DNA from: Methylobacterium sp. C25
Lineage (GTDB): Bacteria > Pseudomonadota > Alphaproteobacteria > Rhizobiales > Beijerinckiaceae
Direction of reading: 5' to 3'
Assembly: GCF_021352225.1 (NCBI RefSeq)
Contig: NZ_JAAUVI010000018.1
Location: forward strand, 1-56,769
Length of the DNA stretch: 56,769 nucleotides
Below are positions 43,187 to 52,658 of this stretch, in pieces. The first letter of the stretch is position 1; each line of letters begins with the position of its first letter. The position numbers and the translations under genes are program-made. A model generated the notes under the pieces. The model saw only the letters and a list, made by a program, of their open reading frames with translations. It searched no databases and was not told the origin of the DNA.

Positions 43187-44713
43187 TCAGGAGAGGCCGC
43201 GTAGCTCCGGCGGCTCATTGTTGCCCGCTGGCTGTCCGACCTTGAAAACGGGCGGCACGGGCGGCGTGCCGCTGTCGACGAGGTAGGCGCTTCCCGCCAC
43301 AGGATCGCCTTTCGGCTTGGCCGCCAGCAGGGGGCCGTCGGCGCGAGCTACGGGCGAGGCGAGGTTCTTCATCGACTGCGATGCCGTCTCCGGCTCGTGC
43401 TCCGCATCGTCATCCGAGGGTCCTCCAAGCAGCTCCGGCGGCGTCTTCCAGACAAAGGCGTCGACACGTCCGGAAATCGGCGAGACGGGTGCCCAGCGTT
43501 CGGAGACGATGCCGTCGGCGATCCAGGCCGGATCGCGCGGGGCACGGGTGGCGCGGGCAAGCCACTCGCGGGCGAGGCCGGTCTCGGCCCCGTGTTCTGC
43601 TTGCTCGATCCGGGCCATCTGCATGCAGGTCCGCACCGTCGGATGATCCGCGACCAGAGGCGCCAAAACCTCGCGACCCTTGGCGAAATCCCGTGCCTCG
43701 GTGGCCGCGTGGGCCACCGCGAGGCGCGCCTCCGGGTGCCAGCTCGACAGCCGCGCCAGAACCTCGGCGCGATTGAGCCGGTCCTGTGTGGAATCACCCG
43801 GGCGCAGCGTCAGATAGACCTTGGCGAGATCCGGATGCGGCTCGGCTTTCCAGGCCGTCTGTAGCACCTTCGCCGCCTTGCGCAGGTCGCCCTTGCGGGC
43901 GAGCAGTCGGCCCGCGATGCAGGCAGCTGGCACAAGATCCGGCACGAGGCTCACTGCCTTCTGCGCCTCGACGAGAGCCGCTTCCGGCTCGCCGGCCTCG
44001 TGGAGTTGGGCGGAGGCCGTCAGCAAGACCGCGCGCTGACGGCGGGCAGCGTTCTTGTCCATCAGGCCGAGGGATGCGCGGCGCTCGACGGTCTCCGTCG
44101 CGCCCGCCCAATCGCCATCCGCGCATTGCGCTTCGAGCACGGCATCGTTCGCCCAGGTTACGCTGGGCGCCAGTCGCGCCGCCTCGGTCGCATAGGCGCG
44201 CGCTGCCGTGTCGTCTTCGCGGCGGCGTGCCTCGACATAAAGTCCGCGCAGGCCGAGCACGCGCGTCTCCGGATCGTCCGCCATGCTGCGGAAGGCTTTT
44301 TCCGCCGCGTCGCGGTCGCCAGAGATCTGGGCCGCCTGCGCCTTCAGCAGCAGGGTCAGCGGCTGGGCGCCGAGCAGGCGCTCTGCGTCTCCCGCATGGC
44401 GCCGGGCCGCCAGCGGATCACCCGAGCCGACGGCGATCATGCCGCGCGAGAGCGCCGACATGCCCTTGGCGCGGCGGCGTTCTCGGGTGGAGCGGCTCAG
44501 GAAGCCCGGCAGCCCCACCACCCCGCGCACCACCGCGAGAATGATTCCGACAACCAGTACGGCGACAAGCACGCCGACCAGGGCCACTGCGAGGCTGACG
44601 CCGATTTGGTAGCCGCTCCAGACGATGGTGACGGTACCGGGATGGTCGGCCACCCAGACGGCGCCGACGGCGGCAACGGCCAGGAGGGCGAGGAAGACGA
44701 GAGCGCGCCACAT
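43187..44713 (-). CDS. hemY: HemY-type TPR membrane protein
   Basis: From the ATG giving MWRALVFLALLAVAAVGAVW the protein has 508 residues: two N-terminal helices (about 4-20 and 38-60), then TPR-like helices (LLKAQAAQISGDRDAAEKAF, ARRREDDTAARAYATEAARL, ADGDWAGATETVERRASLG). This is the HemY-like protein of the heme/Mic60 locus, distinct from protoporphyrinogen oxidase HemY of Gram-positives. A start at 44809 adds 32 residues without support. The 165-base gap before mic60's stop has a GC inverted repeat but no gene. Confidence 0.88.
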   Translation of the reverse strand: MWRALVFLALLAVAAVGAVWVADHPGTVTIVWSGYQIGVSLAVALVGVLVAVLVVGIILAVVRGVVGLPGFLSRSTRERRRAKGMSALSRGMIAVGSGDPLAARRHAGDAERLLGAQPLTLLLKAQAAQISGDRDAAEKAFRSMADDPETRVLGLRGLYVEARRREDDTAARAYATEAARLAPSVTWANDAVLEAQCADGDWAGATETVERRASLGLMDKNAARRQRAVLLTASAQLHEAGEPEAALVEAQKAVSLVPDLVPAACIAGRLLARKGDLRKAAKVLQTAWKAEPHPDLAKVYLTLRPGDSTQDRLNRAEVLARLSSWHPEARLAVAHAATEARDFAKGREVLAPLVADHPTVRTCMQMARIEQAEHGAETGLAREWLARATRAPRDPAWIADGIVSERWAPVSPISGRVDAFVWKTPPELLGGPSDDDAEHEPETASQSMKNLASPVARADGPLLAAKPKGDPVAGSAYLVDSGTPPVPPVFKVGQPAGNNEPPELRGLS

Positions 44714-44878
44714 TCGGTCAAGAACTCCAGAACGTCGAATGGCCAGATCGCGAGGGAGCGGCCGCGCTGAACTGTTGCTGTTTAACATGGGCCGGCGGCG
44801 GCACGTCATCCGCGCCGCCGATCGGTACCTGGATCGTCCACCCCACTTTCGGGATGCTTTCCAAGGCAGATGGCACGC

Positions 44879-47143
44879 TCAGCGACCGGCGGCCGGCGCC
44901 GAGAGCGCCTTGAAGGCATCGGCCTGCAGCGCCTGAGCGGATACGCGGGCGTCGGCTGTGGCTTTCAGCCGGGTACCGAACTCCTTGGCCTGGGCACGGG
45001 CATCCTCGGGCATCGCCGCGAAGGCCTTGGCTGCCGCATCGAGGCGACCTCGATCGAGCGCCTCCTGCACCTTGGCCTCAGGCTCGTCGTCTGCCGCCGG
45101 CGCTGCTGCGGTGCCACCATTGGAGCCACCGGACGGCCCGACGCGCTTCACGTGCACAACAGATTCCGCCATTCCCAGCAGGCGGTCGCCGATGCTGCCA
45201 CTGGAGGCACGGGCGGCCGAACGGGACGCGCGTCGCGCCGAAGCGATCTTCTCCGCGATCGGGCGAAATTCTTCAGCAAGCACGGAAGTGGTCGGGGCCC
45301 CTGCATCGGCGAAGGCCGCCAGCGGCTGAAGCGCGGCGCCGTCTCTCGGATCGTTGCCACGCAGGCTCGCCAACGCATCCGCGTAAGGGGCACCGGAGGA
45401 CAGGGCATCCGAAATGCGATTGGCTGCAACGGCGCGCAGCGCGGCCTGGACCGTCACCGCCTTCGCACTGCCGTCGACCGTCTTGTCGAGCACCGCGATG
45501 CGGTCACCCTGCTCCTGCAGACGGCGATCGACCGCCTTTGCAGCCTCCTCGGCCTGGACTTTGCCCGCCTCAGCCGTTTGGCGGCTGGCCTGGGTCGCCT
45601 GCTGAACGGCTTCGGTCGCCGTGGCGATCCGGCCATCGAGCGATTGCTGCATCTGGTCGATCCGTTGGCCGAGCGCCTTGTCGGCTGCCTCGTTCGCCTT
45701 GGCGCGAGCTTCGACATCGCCCTGTAGCGCTGCGAGCTTCGGGGCCAGATCCTCTTCGGGAACGGCAGCCCCCTGCGCCTGGCCCTTGGCCTCGAGCGCT
45801 TTCAAACGGACGTCGATGTCGGCGAGGCGCACCGGATCCTCACCGTTGCGCGCGGTGCCGGACTTCGCGTCCGATCCCGGGTCGCGGCCCGGCTCTTCCT
45901 GCAGGGCTGAGACGCGCTGATCGAGAGCATCCAGACGCGCTGACAGATCGACTGATGCCGCAGGCGCTCCCTCGGCCGAGGGGGCACCAGAGGAGCCCGA
46001 CGTCTTCTGCAGCGCCTGATCCGCCTTCTCGCTCGCGCTCGATGCGGCGGCCTGGGCCTTGGTAATCGCTTCGGGGAGTGGCTTCAGCGCGGCCTCGTTG
46101 GTGCTCACCCGCTTGTCGAGGGCCGCGACGGTGCTGCCAGAGGCGAGCGACGCGATGCGCTTATCGAGTTCATCGAGCCGTGCACGTTCGCCCTTTGGCG
46201 CCAGCGCACCCGTCTGTGCGAGCAGGAACAGCAGGACTGCACCGATCAGACCACCGATCAGGCCGGCGATGGCCAGCGGGGCAAAGCCGGGGCCTGACGC
46301 TGTAGTGACAGCACCCCCGGTTGGTGGCGCGCTGCTCGTCTCTTTCGTCGTCGGCTTGGCGCCCGGCGGACCGGCGGGGCGGTTTGCCTTGAGGTCGATG
46401 ATCGGGCCGTCGGTCAGCGCATCGTCCCGGCCCACGCGCGCCGCGCCCGGCTGCGCCTTGGCCGACGCGCCAGACGGATTCGGACCCGAGCCGGACTTGT
46501 CGGCTCCGGCCGTACTGCTGCCGGTGGCGCCGCCCTTGATCGGTTCGCTCGGCTTGGGTGCGCCAGATCCTGCAGAGGGCGAAGCGGGTGGTACCGCGCT
46601 GCTACCGGTCGCGCCGGGCTTCGCTGGCGGTACGGGTTCCGGTCCGGATGTCCTCGCAGAATCGCCCACTGCCGATTTCGGTACGGCGTTGGCGGATGAT
46701 GCGCTGGACGACGCCGTGTTCGGCCCAGAACTGCCGGCGGCCGATGAGGCGGAGCCGCCACCTCCGATCGTCGCCTTCACGTCCGTGTCTTTGCCGGTGC
46801 CGTCTTTCGGAACGGCTTGTGATGCAGAAGATGCGCTCTCCGACGGTTTTGCTCCAGCGGCGCTCGACGCGCTGTCACTGCTGCCGATGGCACCGGGTTT
46901 TGTCGGCTCACTCGCCTTTGGAGCCTCGGCGGCCTTCACGGTTGCGCTTGGCGCCATCGTGCTGCTGCCAGTCGAACCGGGCTTGGCCGGCGCCGACCCA
47001 GGTTTTCCGGATCCGTCCGGTCGGTCGCCGGGTTTGCCGCGCTCGTCTGCCGGTGATGTCACGGGCGTGTCGTCCCTCTCGTTCGGCCGTTCGCCGGCCC
47101 CGCCGTCTTTCGCCGGCTTGGTCTCTTCGTCCCGCTCGTGCAA
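44879..47143 (-). CDS. mic60: Mic60/mitofilin-like inner-membrane protein
   Basis: The 754-residue protein has a long disordered Gly/Ser/Pro/Ala N-terminus (about 1-280), one membrane helix (about 284-306, PLAIAGLIGGLIGAVLLFLL), a long coiled coil (about 318-600) and a C-terminal mitofilin-like domain (SLRGNDPRDGAALQPLAAFA). In Alphaproteobacteria Mic60 lies between hemD and hemY and shapes inner-membrane invaginations. The disordered part repeats KPGxTGSS-type units four times. Nine bases separate it from hemD. Confidence 0.85.
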   Translation of the reverse strand: MHERDEETKPAKDGGAGERPNERDDTPVTSPADERGKPGDRPDGSGKPGSAPAKPGSTGSSTMAPSATVKAAEAPKASEPTKPGAIGSSDSASSAAGAKPSESASSASQAVPKDGTGKDTDVKATIGGGGSASSAAGSSGPNTASSSASSANAVPKSAVGDSARTSGPEPVPPAKPGATGSSAVPPASPSAGSGAPKPSEPIKGGATGSSTAGADKSGSGPNPSGASAKAQPGAARVGRDDALTDGPIIDLKANRPAGPPGAKPTTKETSSAPPTGGAVTTASGPGFAPLAIAGLIGGLIGAVLLFLLAQTGALAPKGERARLDELDKRIASLASGSTVAALDKRVSTNEAALKPLPEAITKAQAAASSASEKADQALQKTSGSSGAPSAEGAPAASVDLSARLDALDQRVSALQEEPGRDPGSDAKSGTARNGEDPVRLADIDVRLKALEAKGQAQGAAVPEEDLAPKLAALQGDVEARAKANEAADKALGQRIDQMQQSLDGRIATATEAVQQATQASRQTAEAGKVQAEEAAKAVDRRLQEQGDRIAVLDKTVDGSAKAVTVQAALRAVAANRISDALSSGAPYADALASLRGNDPRDGAALQPLAAFADAGAPTTSVLAEEFRPIAEKIASARRASRSAARASSGSIGDRLLGMAESVVHVKRVGPSGGSNGGTAAAPAADDEPEAKVQEALDRGRLDAAAKAFAAMPEDARAQAKEFGTRLKATADARVSAQALQADAFKALSAPAAGR

Positions 47144-47152
47144 GGGCTGCGT

Positions 47153-47857
47153 TCAGGCCGGTTCGGGAAGACCGGCCAGAAGCGCGTCCTCGCTCGGCTG
47201 TGCCGCAACGAAATGGGCCGCGAGCCCGGCCTCGACCAGGGGTAAGGCCACGTCTGCGGACAGGCAGTAGTGATCCACTATCCGAAATGGTGCGTCGAGT
47301 CCGGCAGATTGCGTGAGCCACAAGGCCGCCTCCGCGCTGCGGCGGGAATAATGGAGTGCTACCGCGAGATTGCCGACGCGAAGGGCTTTCTCCACCGGCC
47401 CGGGGAGGGCGGCAACCACCCGCGCCGCGTAGGCCTCCCAGGCGGTCACAGCGTAGCCCGCCGCAGCAAGGCTCGCTGCCGGCTCGGCCTTGCGGTCTTC
47501 GCCGGCCGCGTGCAGCAGGCGTGCGCCGGATGGCAGGCGTGATGCGACGAGGCGCGACAGCGCCATCGCGTCGCCACCCGCCTCATGCACCCGATCGAGA
47601 CCGGCCGCCTGGGCTGCATCGGCCGTCGCCCGGCCGACGGCAAAGATCGGACATTCCATGGCCGTGCTACTCTCGGCGAGGGCAGCGGCGCCATGAGCGC
47701 TGGTAAGCAGTACGGCATCGAACCGGCCGATGGGCTTCGGCCTCCCGGTGGCGGCAACCACGAGAACCGGCGCAACGACGGGCTCGTGCCCGAGCGCACG
47801 CAGCTTTTCGGCCGTCCGCGAGGCGCCCGGTTCGGGACGGGCTACCCAGATCCGCAT
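47153..47857 (-). CDS. hemD: Uroporphyrinogen-III synthase
   Basis: The 234-residue protein has the two-domain HemD layout: MRIWVARPEPGASRTAEKLR, FDAVLLTSAHGAAALAE, FAVGRATADAAQAAGLDRV and YEAYAARVVAALP-like WEAYAARVVAALP. It closes hydroxymethylbilane to uroporphyrinogen III in heme, siroheme and cobalamin synthesis. HemD is poorly conserved, so the call leans on context: divergent from tsaD, followed by mic60 and hemY. The hemC gene that often precedes it is not here. Confidence 0.88.
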   Translation of the reverse strand: MRIWVARPEPGASRTAEKLRALGHEPVVAPVLVVAATGRPKPIGRFDAVLLTSAHGAAALAESSTAMECPIFAVGRATADAAQAAGLDRVHEAGGDAMALSRLVASRLPSGARLLHAAGEDRKAEPAASLAAAGYAVTAWEAYAARVVAALPGPVEKALRVGNLAVALHYSRRSAEAALWLTQSAGLDAPFRIVDHYCLSADVALPLVEAGLAAHFVAAQPSEDALLAGLPEPA

Positions 47858-48024
47858 CGAGCCTCCCTCGGTTCGGCCGCGCTGTTCGGCGCGATCGATC
47901 TGCCGTAAACCCTCGGCCCATCCTTTTCCATGTATGCTCGGTCCATCCAGGCCGGGTCGACAACGAACCCAGCCCTTCCGGCGACCTGGCCTGCCACGGC
48001 CAACGCCTCCGTGAGCGAAATCCG

Positions 48025-49074
48025 ATGAAGATTCTCGGCATCGAGACCACCTGCGACGAGACCGCCGCTGCGGTAGTCGCCAAGCCCGACGGCGACGAGC
48101 AGGGCGGACGGATCCTTTCCAACGAGGTGCTGAGCCAGATCGCCGAGCACGCGGCCTATGGCGGCGTGGTGCCGGAAATCGCTGCGCGCGCCCATGTCGA
48201 AGTGCTCGACCGCCTGATCGAGCGCGCCCTGGACAAGGCCGGCACGACGCTGGCGGAGCTCGACGGCATCGCTGTCGCCGCAGGGCCGGGCTTGATCGGC
48301 GGCGTGCTGGTCGGGCTCGTCACGGCAAAATCCCTGGCGCTCGTCTCGCGCAAGCCGCTGCTCGCAATCAACCACCTCGAGGCGCACGCCCTGACGCCGC
48401 GCCTCACTGATGGGGTCGCTTTCCCGTATCTGCTGCTGCTCGCGTCGGGCGGCCATACCCAACTCGTGGCGGTGAGAGGCGTGGGCGACTACGTCCGGCT
48501 CGGTGGGACCATCGACGACGCGATCGGCGAGGCCTTCGACAAGGTCGCGAAGCTGCTTGGGCTCGGTTACCCGGGTGGTCCGCAAGTCGAGCGCATGGCC
48601 GAGGCTGGCAACCCCGAACGCTTCGCCCTGCCGCGGCCGATGCTCGGCCGGCGCGAGGCTGATTTTTCCCTGTCGGGGCTCAAGACGGCCCTGCGCATCG
48701 AGGTGGAGAAGATCGCTCCGCTGGCGCGCGCCGACGTGGCCGATCTCTGTGCGAGCTTTCAGGCCGCCGTGGTCGACGTCGTCGCCGACCGGGTGCGCGT
48801 GGCCCTGCGCGGTTTCGATGCCGTCGCCGGCCGGCCGACGGCCCTCGTGGCGTCCGGCGGCGTCGCCGCGAATGGGGCTATCCGGCGAGCGTTGGCGGCG
48901 CAGGCCGGGCAGGTCGGCCTCAGCTTCGTCGCCCCGCCGCTGCCGCTCTGCGGCGACAATGGCGCGATGATCGCCTGGGCCGGGCTCGAGCGCCTGCGCG
49001 CAGGTTACGTCGACGACCTGACGGCACCCGCACGCGCCCGTTGGCCATTCGCGGCGGCGGCCACAGCAGCCTGA
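48025..49074 (+). CDS. tsaD: tRNA N6-threonylcarbamoyladenosine transferase TsaD
   Basis: The 349-residue ASKHA protein transfers the threonylcarbamoyl group to A37 of ANN-decoding tRNAs. Metal ligands His117 and His121 lie in NHLEAHAL, a late Asp in CGDNGAMIAW, and the nucleotide site in LASGGHTQLV and GIETTCDET. It is divergent from hemD; the 167-base gap between them must hold both promoters, but I see no clear motif. Confidence 0.96.
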   Translation: MKILGIETTCDETAAAVVAKPDGDEQGGRILSNEVLSQIAEHAAYGGVVPEIAARAHVEVLDRLIERALDKAGTTLAELDGIAVAAGPGLIGGVLVGLVTAKSLALVSRKPLLAINHLEAHALTPRLTDGVAFPYLLLLASGGHTQLVAVRGVGDYVRLGGTIDDAIGEAFDKVAKLLGLGYPGGPQVERMAEAGNPERFALPRPMLGRREADFSLSGLKTALRIEVEKIAPLARADVADLCASFQAAVVDVVADRVRVALRGFDAVAGRPTALVASGGVAANGAIRRALAAQAGQVGLSFVAPPLPLCGDNGAMIAWAGLERLRAGYVDDLTAPARARWPFAAAATAA

Positions 49075-49345
49075 ATCCGGTCAACCGACGATCGAGACGG
49101 GTTGTCCTCGATCGCGATCCTTGTGTGGTTCGGCAGGTGACGGAAGACGGCATGGCAGACCTGCAGGCATTGAACAGGGATTCAGTGCTGCTCGCCCGCC
49201 GACGACTGATCTTGTCCAGGTATTGTGGACCGAGCAGACCGCCGCGCGAGGTGAAATGCGGCGAGAATGTGTTCCAAACGTCAATGGTTGACCTTGGATC
49301 GCGGCCACCTAGCTTCCGGCCGACTTCCACCGTCTTCGGAACGCA

Positions 49346-51583
49346 ATGCACTCCATCCTGCGCCTGCTGCTCGTCCTCATCACCGTTACCTTCGTTTCCG
49401 CCCCGAGCTTCGCCGGTGATCCCAGCTGGACTGGCACCTGGAACACACGCTGGCGCCAGGGCGGTGCGCGGATGGCGCTGCAGCAGGAAGGCAGTCACGT
49501 CCATGGCACTTACCTGTCATACGACGGTTCGATCGAAGGCGAAGTACACGGGCGGACTCTGAAGGGGCGCTGGATTCAGGGGCAGCGTTCGGGCGGTATC
49601 GAGTTCGTCCTTGCCAATGACGGCCAGACCTTCATGGGCCGCTTCGACACGGGCGAGTGGTGGACCGGTGGGCGGACCGCTGGCAATCCGGAGGCGCTTG
49701 GCATTGACCAGCGCGGCCCGCGTCAGGCGCTGCGCACTTTCGCCGGTGCCGGCAACAGTGCCCGCTACGACGCGCCGGACCAAATGACCCGCGCCGTCTC
49801 CGTCATCGACTTCGGAGAGCATACCGGCTCCATCAATCCGGAGCAGAAGCTCGGGCTGGCGCAGACGCTGTTCAACCTCGTCGACCAGACCACCTTCCGC
49901 CTTCACGGCATTCCGGGTCGAAAGACTGACAAGGACGCGATCGATCTCAAGCTCGAGCAGGCCGGCACCGGCGCGATGCTGCCGCTGCATCTCGTCAAGA
50001 AGGACGACAAGTGGTTCATCGCAATGCCTGACGAGGCTGCGCTGGAGGCGGGTCGCAAGGCCCTGTTCGCCCGCTCGGGAGGCCGACCGCCGAGCCCTGA
50101 GGCCTACAAGCTGCGCAAGAACGCGCGCGATGCCATGCGCAGCTTCACCCGCGCCTTCTCGGAGTGGGAGGCGGGCGGCCGCGCCCAGGCGCTCTCGACC
50201 CTCGACACCTCTGAGCTCAGCGAGGCGGTCCGCGACGATCAGGGCGTGCTGGCGCTCCAGTATCTGAACGGGATCATGAACCGCATCGGGCTGATGGCCC
50301 CGCAGGAGATTTCGGACGATCCCCAAAATCGGGAGCCCCTCGTCGTCTTCAGCCATCCGGCAGGGCGTATCGTCCTCGCGCCAAAGGGCACCGGCGACGC
50401 CATGAGCTGGAAATTCACCGCCGAGACCCTTCGCAGCGCGCGCGACCTCTACATCGCCGTCGAGGAGATGCCGGCGGCGGATGCCAAGGGGCTTCCAGCC
50501 CCGCCTTCGGTTTTCTTCAAGGTCCGCAAATGGGTGCGCGGTATCGCGCCGCCGATGCTGACGGAGTTCGGCCCGCTCGAAGCGTGGCAGATCACCGGCT
50601 GGGCCACGATCATCCTGGCGGCGATTGGGCTCGGATGGCTGATCGCCCGGGCGATCCTGGTCTTCCTCGTGCGCTCCGTCGGCGAGGCCGACCCGCGGGC
50701 GGCGCGCCGCGCCTTCCGCTGGCCGCTTTGGGGCACCGTCGTTTTTCTCGTCTACAACGCCCTGGTTCCGGCGCTCGGCCTGCCCGACCTCGCGACACGC
50801 ATTTCGGTCGGCGTGACTGGCGTCATGCTCGCCATCTCGGTGATGTGGCTTGGCTGGCGTCTTATCGATGCGGTGGTCGCCCGTTACTTCACGGGCGGGG
50901 AGGGCGGCCGCATGACCATGGACAACATCCTGGTCTCCCTCGGCTTCGGCGCCCTGAAGATCGCGCTGATCGCGGCGGGACTGACCTACATCGCGATCCA
51001 GCTTTCGCTGCCTTACGAGGGCGTGGTGGCGAGCTTGTCCATCGGCGGTCTTGCAGTGGCCTTCGCCTCGCGTGAAACCCTGTCGAACGTCTTCGGCGCC
51101 GGCATCCTCGCGATCGATCGACCATTCCGGCGCGGCGACTGGATCGCCACGGGCGACACGAAAGGCACCGTGGAACATGTCGGCATCCGCTCGACGCGGG
51201 TGCGCACGGCCGACGACAGCCTCATCATCGTGCCGAACGGCAAGCTCTCCGACGCGACGGTGAACAACCTCGGCACACGCCGCTTCCATCTGAACTCGGC
51301 CAAGCTCCCAATTCCTTACGAGACCAGCGTTCCGCAGATCGAAGCGCTTGTTTCAGGCATGAAGGAGCTCGTGTCCGACATCCCGGAATCGACACCGGAG
51401 CGCACCTCGGTCGCGGTTTCAGCGCTGAGCCAGGACGGGATCGAAGTGACGCTGAAATACGGCCTCGACGTCCGCAACGGCGCAAACGAGACCGAGATCG
51501 TCAACCGCTTGATGCTGAACATCCTGCGGCTCTGCGAGCGTCTCGGCATCCGAGGCGATGGCGAGACACCCGTCGCGGCCTGA
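49346..51583 (+). CDS. Large MscS-family mechanosensitive channel
   Basis: The 745-residue protein has a signal peptide (about 1-23), a beta-rich periplasmic domain (about 25-115, with WTGTWNTRW and GRTLKGRWIQGQRSGG), a helical periplasmic part, four or five membrane helices (from about 415), and the MscS core with the pore helix region VVASLSIGGLAVAFASRETL and the SLIIVPNGKLSDATVNNLG beta domain. It senses membrane tension or osmotic shock. tsaD is often followed directly by gpsA; here this gene intervenes. The gap 49075-49345 shows no gene. Confidence 0.88.
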   Translation: MHSILRLLLVLITVTFVSAPSFAGDPSWTGTWNTRWRQGGARMALQQEGSHVHGTYLSYDGSIEGEVHGRTLKGRWIQGQRSGGIEFVLANDGQTFMGRFDTGEWWTGGRTAGNPEALGIDQRGPRQALRTFAGAGNSARYDAPDQMTRAVSVIDFGEHTGSINPEQKLGLAQTLFNLVDQTTFRLHGIPGRKTDKDAIDLKLEQAGTGAMLPLHLVKKDDKWFIAMPDEAALEAGRKALFARSGGRPPSPEAYKLRKNARDAMRSFTRAFSEWEAGGRAQALSTLDTSELSEAVRDDQGVLALQYLNGIMNRIGLMAPQEISDDPQNREPLVVFSHPAGRIVLAPKGTGDAMSWKFTAETLRSARDLYIAVEEMPAADAKGLPAPPSVFFKVRKWVRGIAPPMLTEFGPLEAWQITGWATIILAAIGLGWLIARAILVFLVRSVGEADPRAARRAFRWPLWGTVVFLVYNALVPALGLPDLATRISVGVTGVMLAISVMWLGWRLIDAVVARYFTGGEGGRMTMDNILVSLGFGALKIALIAAGLTYIAIQLSLPYEGVVASLSIGGLAVAFASRETLSNVFGAGILAIDRPFRRGDWIATGDTKGTVEHVGIRSTRVRTADDSLIIVPNGKLSDATVNNLGTRRFHLNSAKLPIPYETSVPQIEALVSGMKELVSDIPESTPERTSVAVSALSQDGIEVTLKYGLDVRNGANETEIVNRLMLNILRLCERLGIRGDGETPVAA

Positions 51584-51641
51584 TGCGACGTTGACGGCAC
51601 CGTCGAGACGACAGAGGGTGCCGCCGAAGACGGGAGATTCC

Positions 51642-52646
51642 ATGAGCGTCGAGAGCGGACGAGCCAATCGCATCGTCGTTGTCGGCGGCGGCTCGTGGGG
51701 CACGGCCTTGGCGAATGCTGCAGCCTGTGCCGGGCGGGACGTCACACTCTGGCTACGCGATCCGGCTTCCGCCGAACGGCTCCAGAAGACCCGCGACAAC
51801 ACCCGTTATCTGCCCGGCATCCCATTACACGAAGAGGTCCGGGCGACGAGCGACGAAAGCGTCCTGTCGGAGGCGGGGTGCGTCCTTCTCGTGACCCCGG
51901 CCCAGACCGTGCGTGAGGTGCTCGGGCAGCTCCGACCGCATCTCGGCGCTGCCGCCCTGGTTCTCTGCGCGAAGGGAATCGAGCGGGGCACCGACTCGTT
52001 CATGAGCGACGTCGCCGCAGAGGCCATGCCTTCCTCGACCGTCGCCGTGCTGTCGGGTCCGAGCTTCGCCACGGACGTCGCCCGCGGCCTGCCGACCGCC
52101 GTGACGCTCGCCTGCGCCGACGCCGCGGAGGCGGCCCGGCTCGCGGGCTTGATCTCCGGCCCGGCCTTCCGGCTCTATCACACCGACGACGTGCGCGGCG
52201 TCGAGATAGGAGGCGCCGGCAAGAACGTGCTCGCCATCGCCTCGGGCATTGTCGCTGGGCGCGGCCTCGGCGAGAGCGCCAGGGCTGCCCTCATTGCTCG
52301 CGCCTTCGCCGAGTTGATGCGGTTCGCGAAGGCGTTTGGCGGACGACCCGAGACGCTGATGGGCCTGTCCGGGCTCGGCGACCTCGTGCTGACGGCTTCG
52401 TCCCCGCAATCGCGGAACTTCGCCTTCGGCGACCGTCTCGGCCGAGGCGCCTCGCCGGAAAAGGCCTCCGGCGGCAAGCTCGCCGAGGGCGCCTTCACCG
52501 CAGCGGCGCTGATCGATCTGGCGAAGGCCCGCAATCTCGAGATGCCGATCGCCGAAGCCGTGGCTGACGTCGTGTCCGGCGCGTCCGATGTCGACGGGGT
52601 GGTGGCACGGCTTCTCGCCCGGCCCCTCAAGGCCGAAACGGACTGA
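51642..52646 (+). CDS. gpsA: Glycerol-3-phosphate dehydrogenase [NAD(P)+]
   Basis: The 334-residue enzyme makes sn-glycerol 3-phosphate for phospholipids. It has IVVVGGGSWGTALANAAACA (nucleotide fold) near 11-30, the SGPSFATDVARGLPTAV active-site region, IGGAGKNVLAIASGIVAGRG with the catalytic Lys, and LSGLGDLVLTASSPQSRNFA. The ATG after CGGGAGATTC fits; an earlier start at 51558 overlaps the channel gene. Confidence 0.96.
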   Translation: MSVESGRANRIVVVGGGSWGTALANAAACAGRDVTLWLRDPASAERLQKTRDNTRYLPGIPLHEEVRATSDESVLSEAGCVLLVTPAQTVREVLGQLRPHLGAAALVLCAKGIERGTDSFMSDVAAEAMPSSTVAVLSGPSFATDVARGLPTAVTLACADAAEAARLAGLISGPAFRLYHTDDVRGVEIGGAGKNVLAIASGIVAGRGLGESARAALIARAFAELMRFAKAFGGRPETLMGLSGLGDLVLTASSPQSRNFAFGDRLGRGASPEKASGGKLAEGAFTAAALIDLAKARNLEMPIAEAVADVVSGASDVDGVVARLLARPLKAETD

Positions 52647-52658
52647 AAGCCCAGCCGG

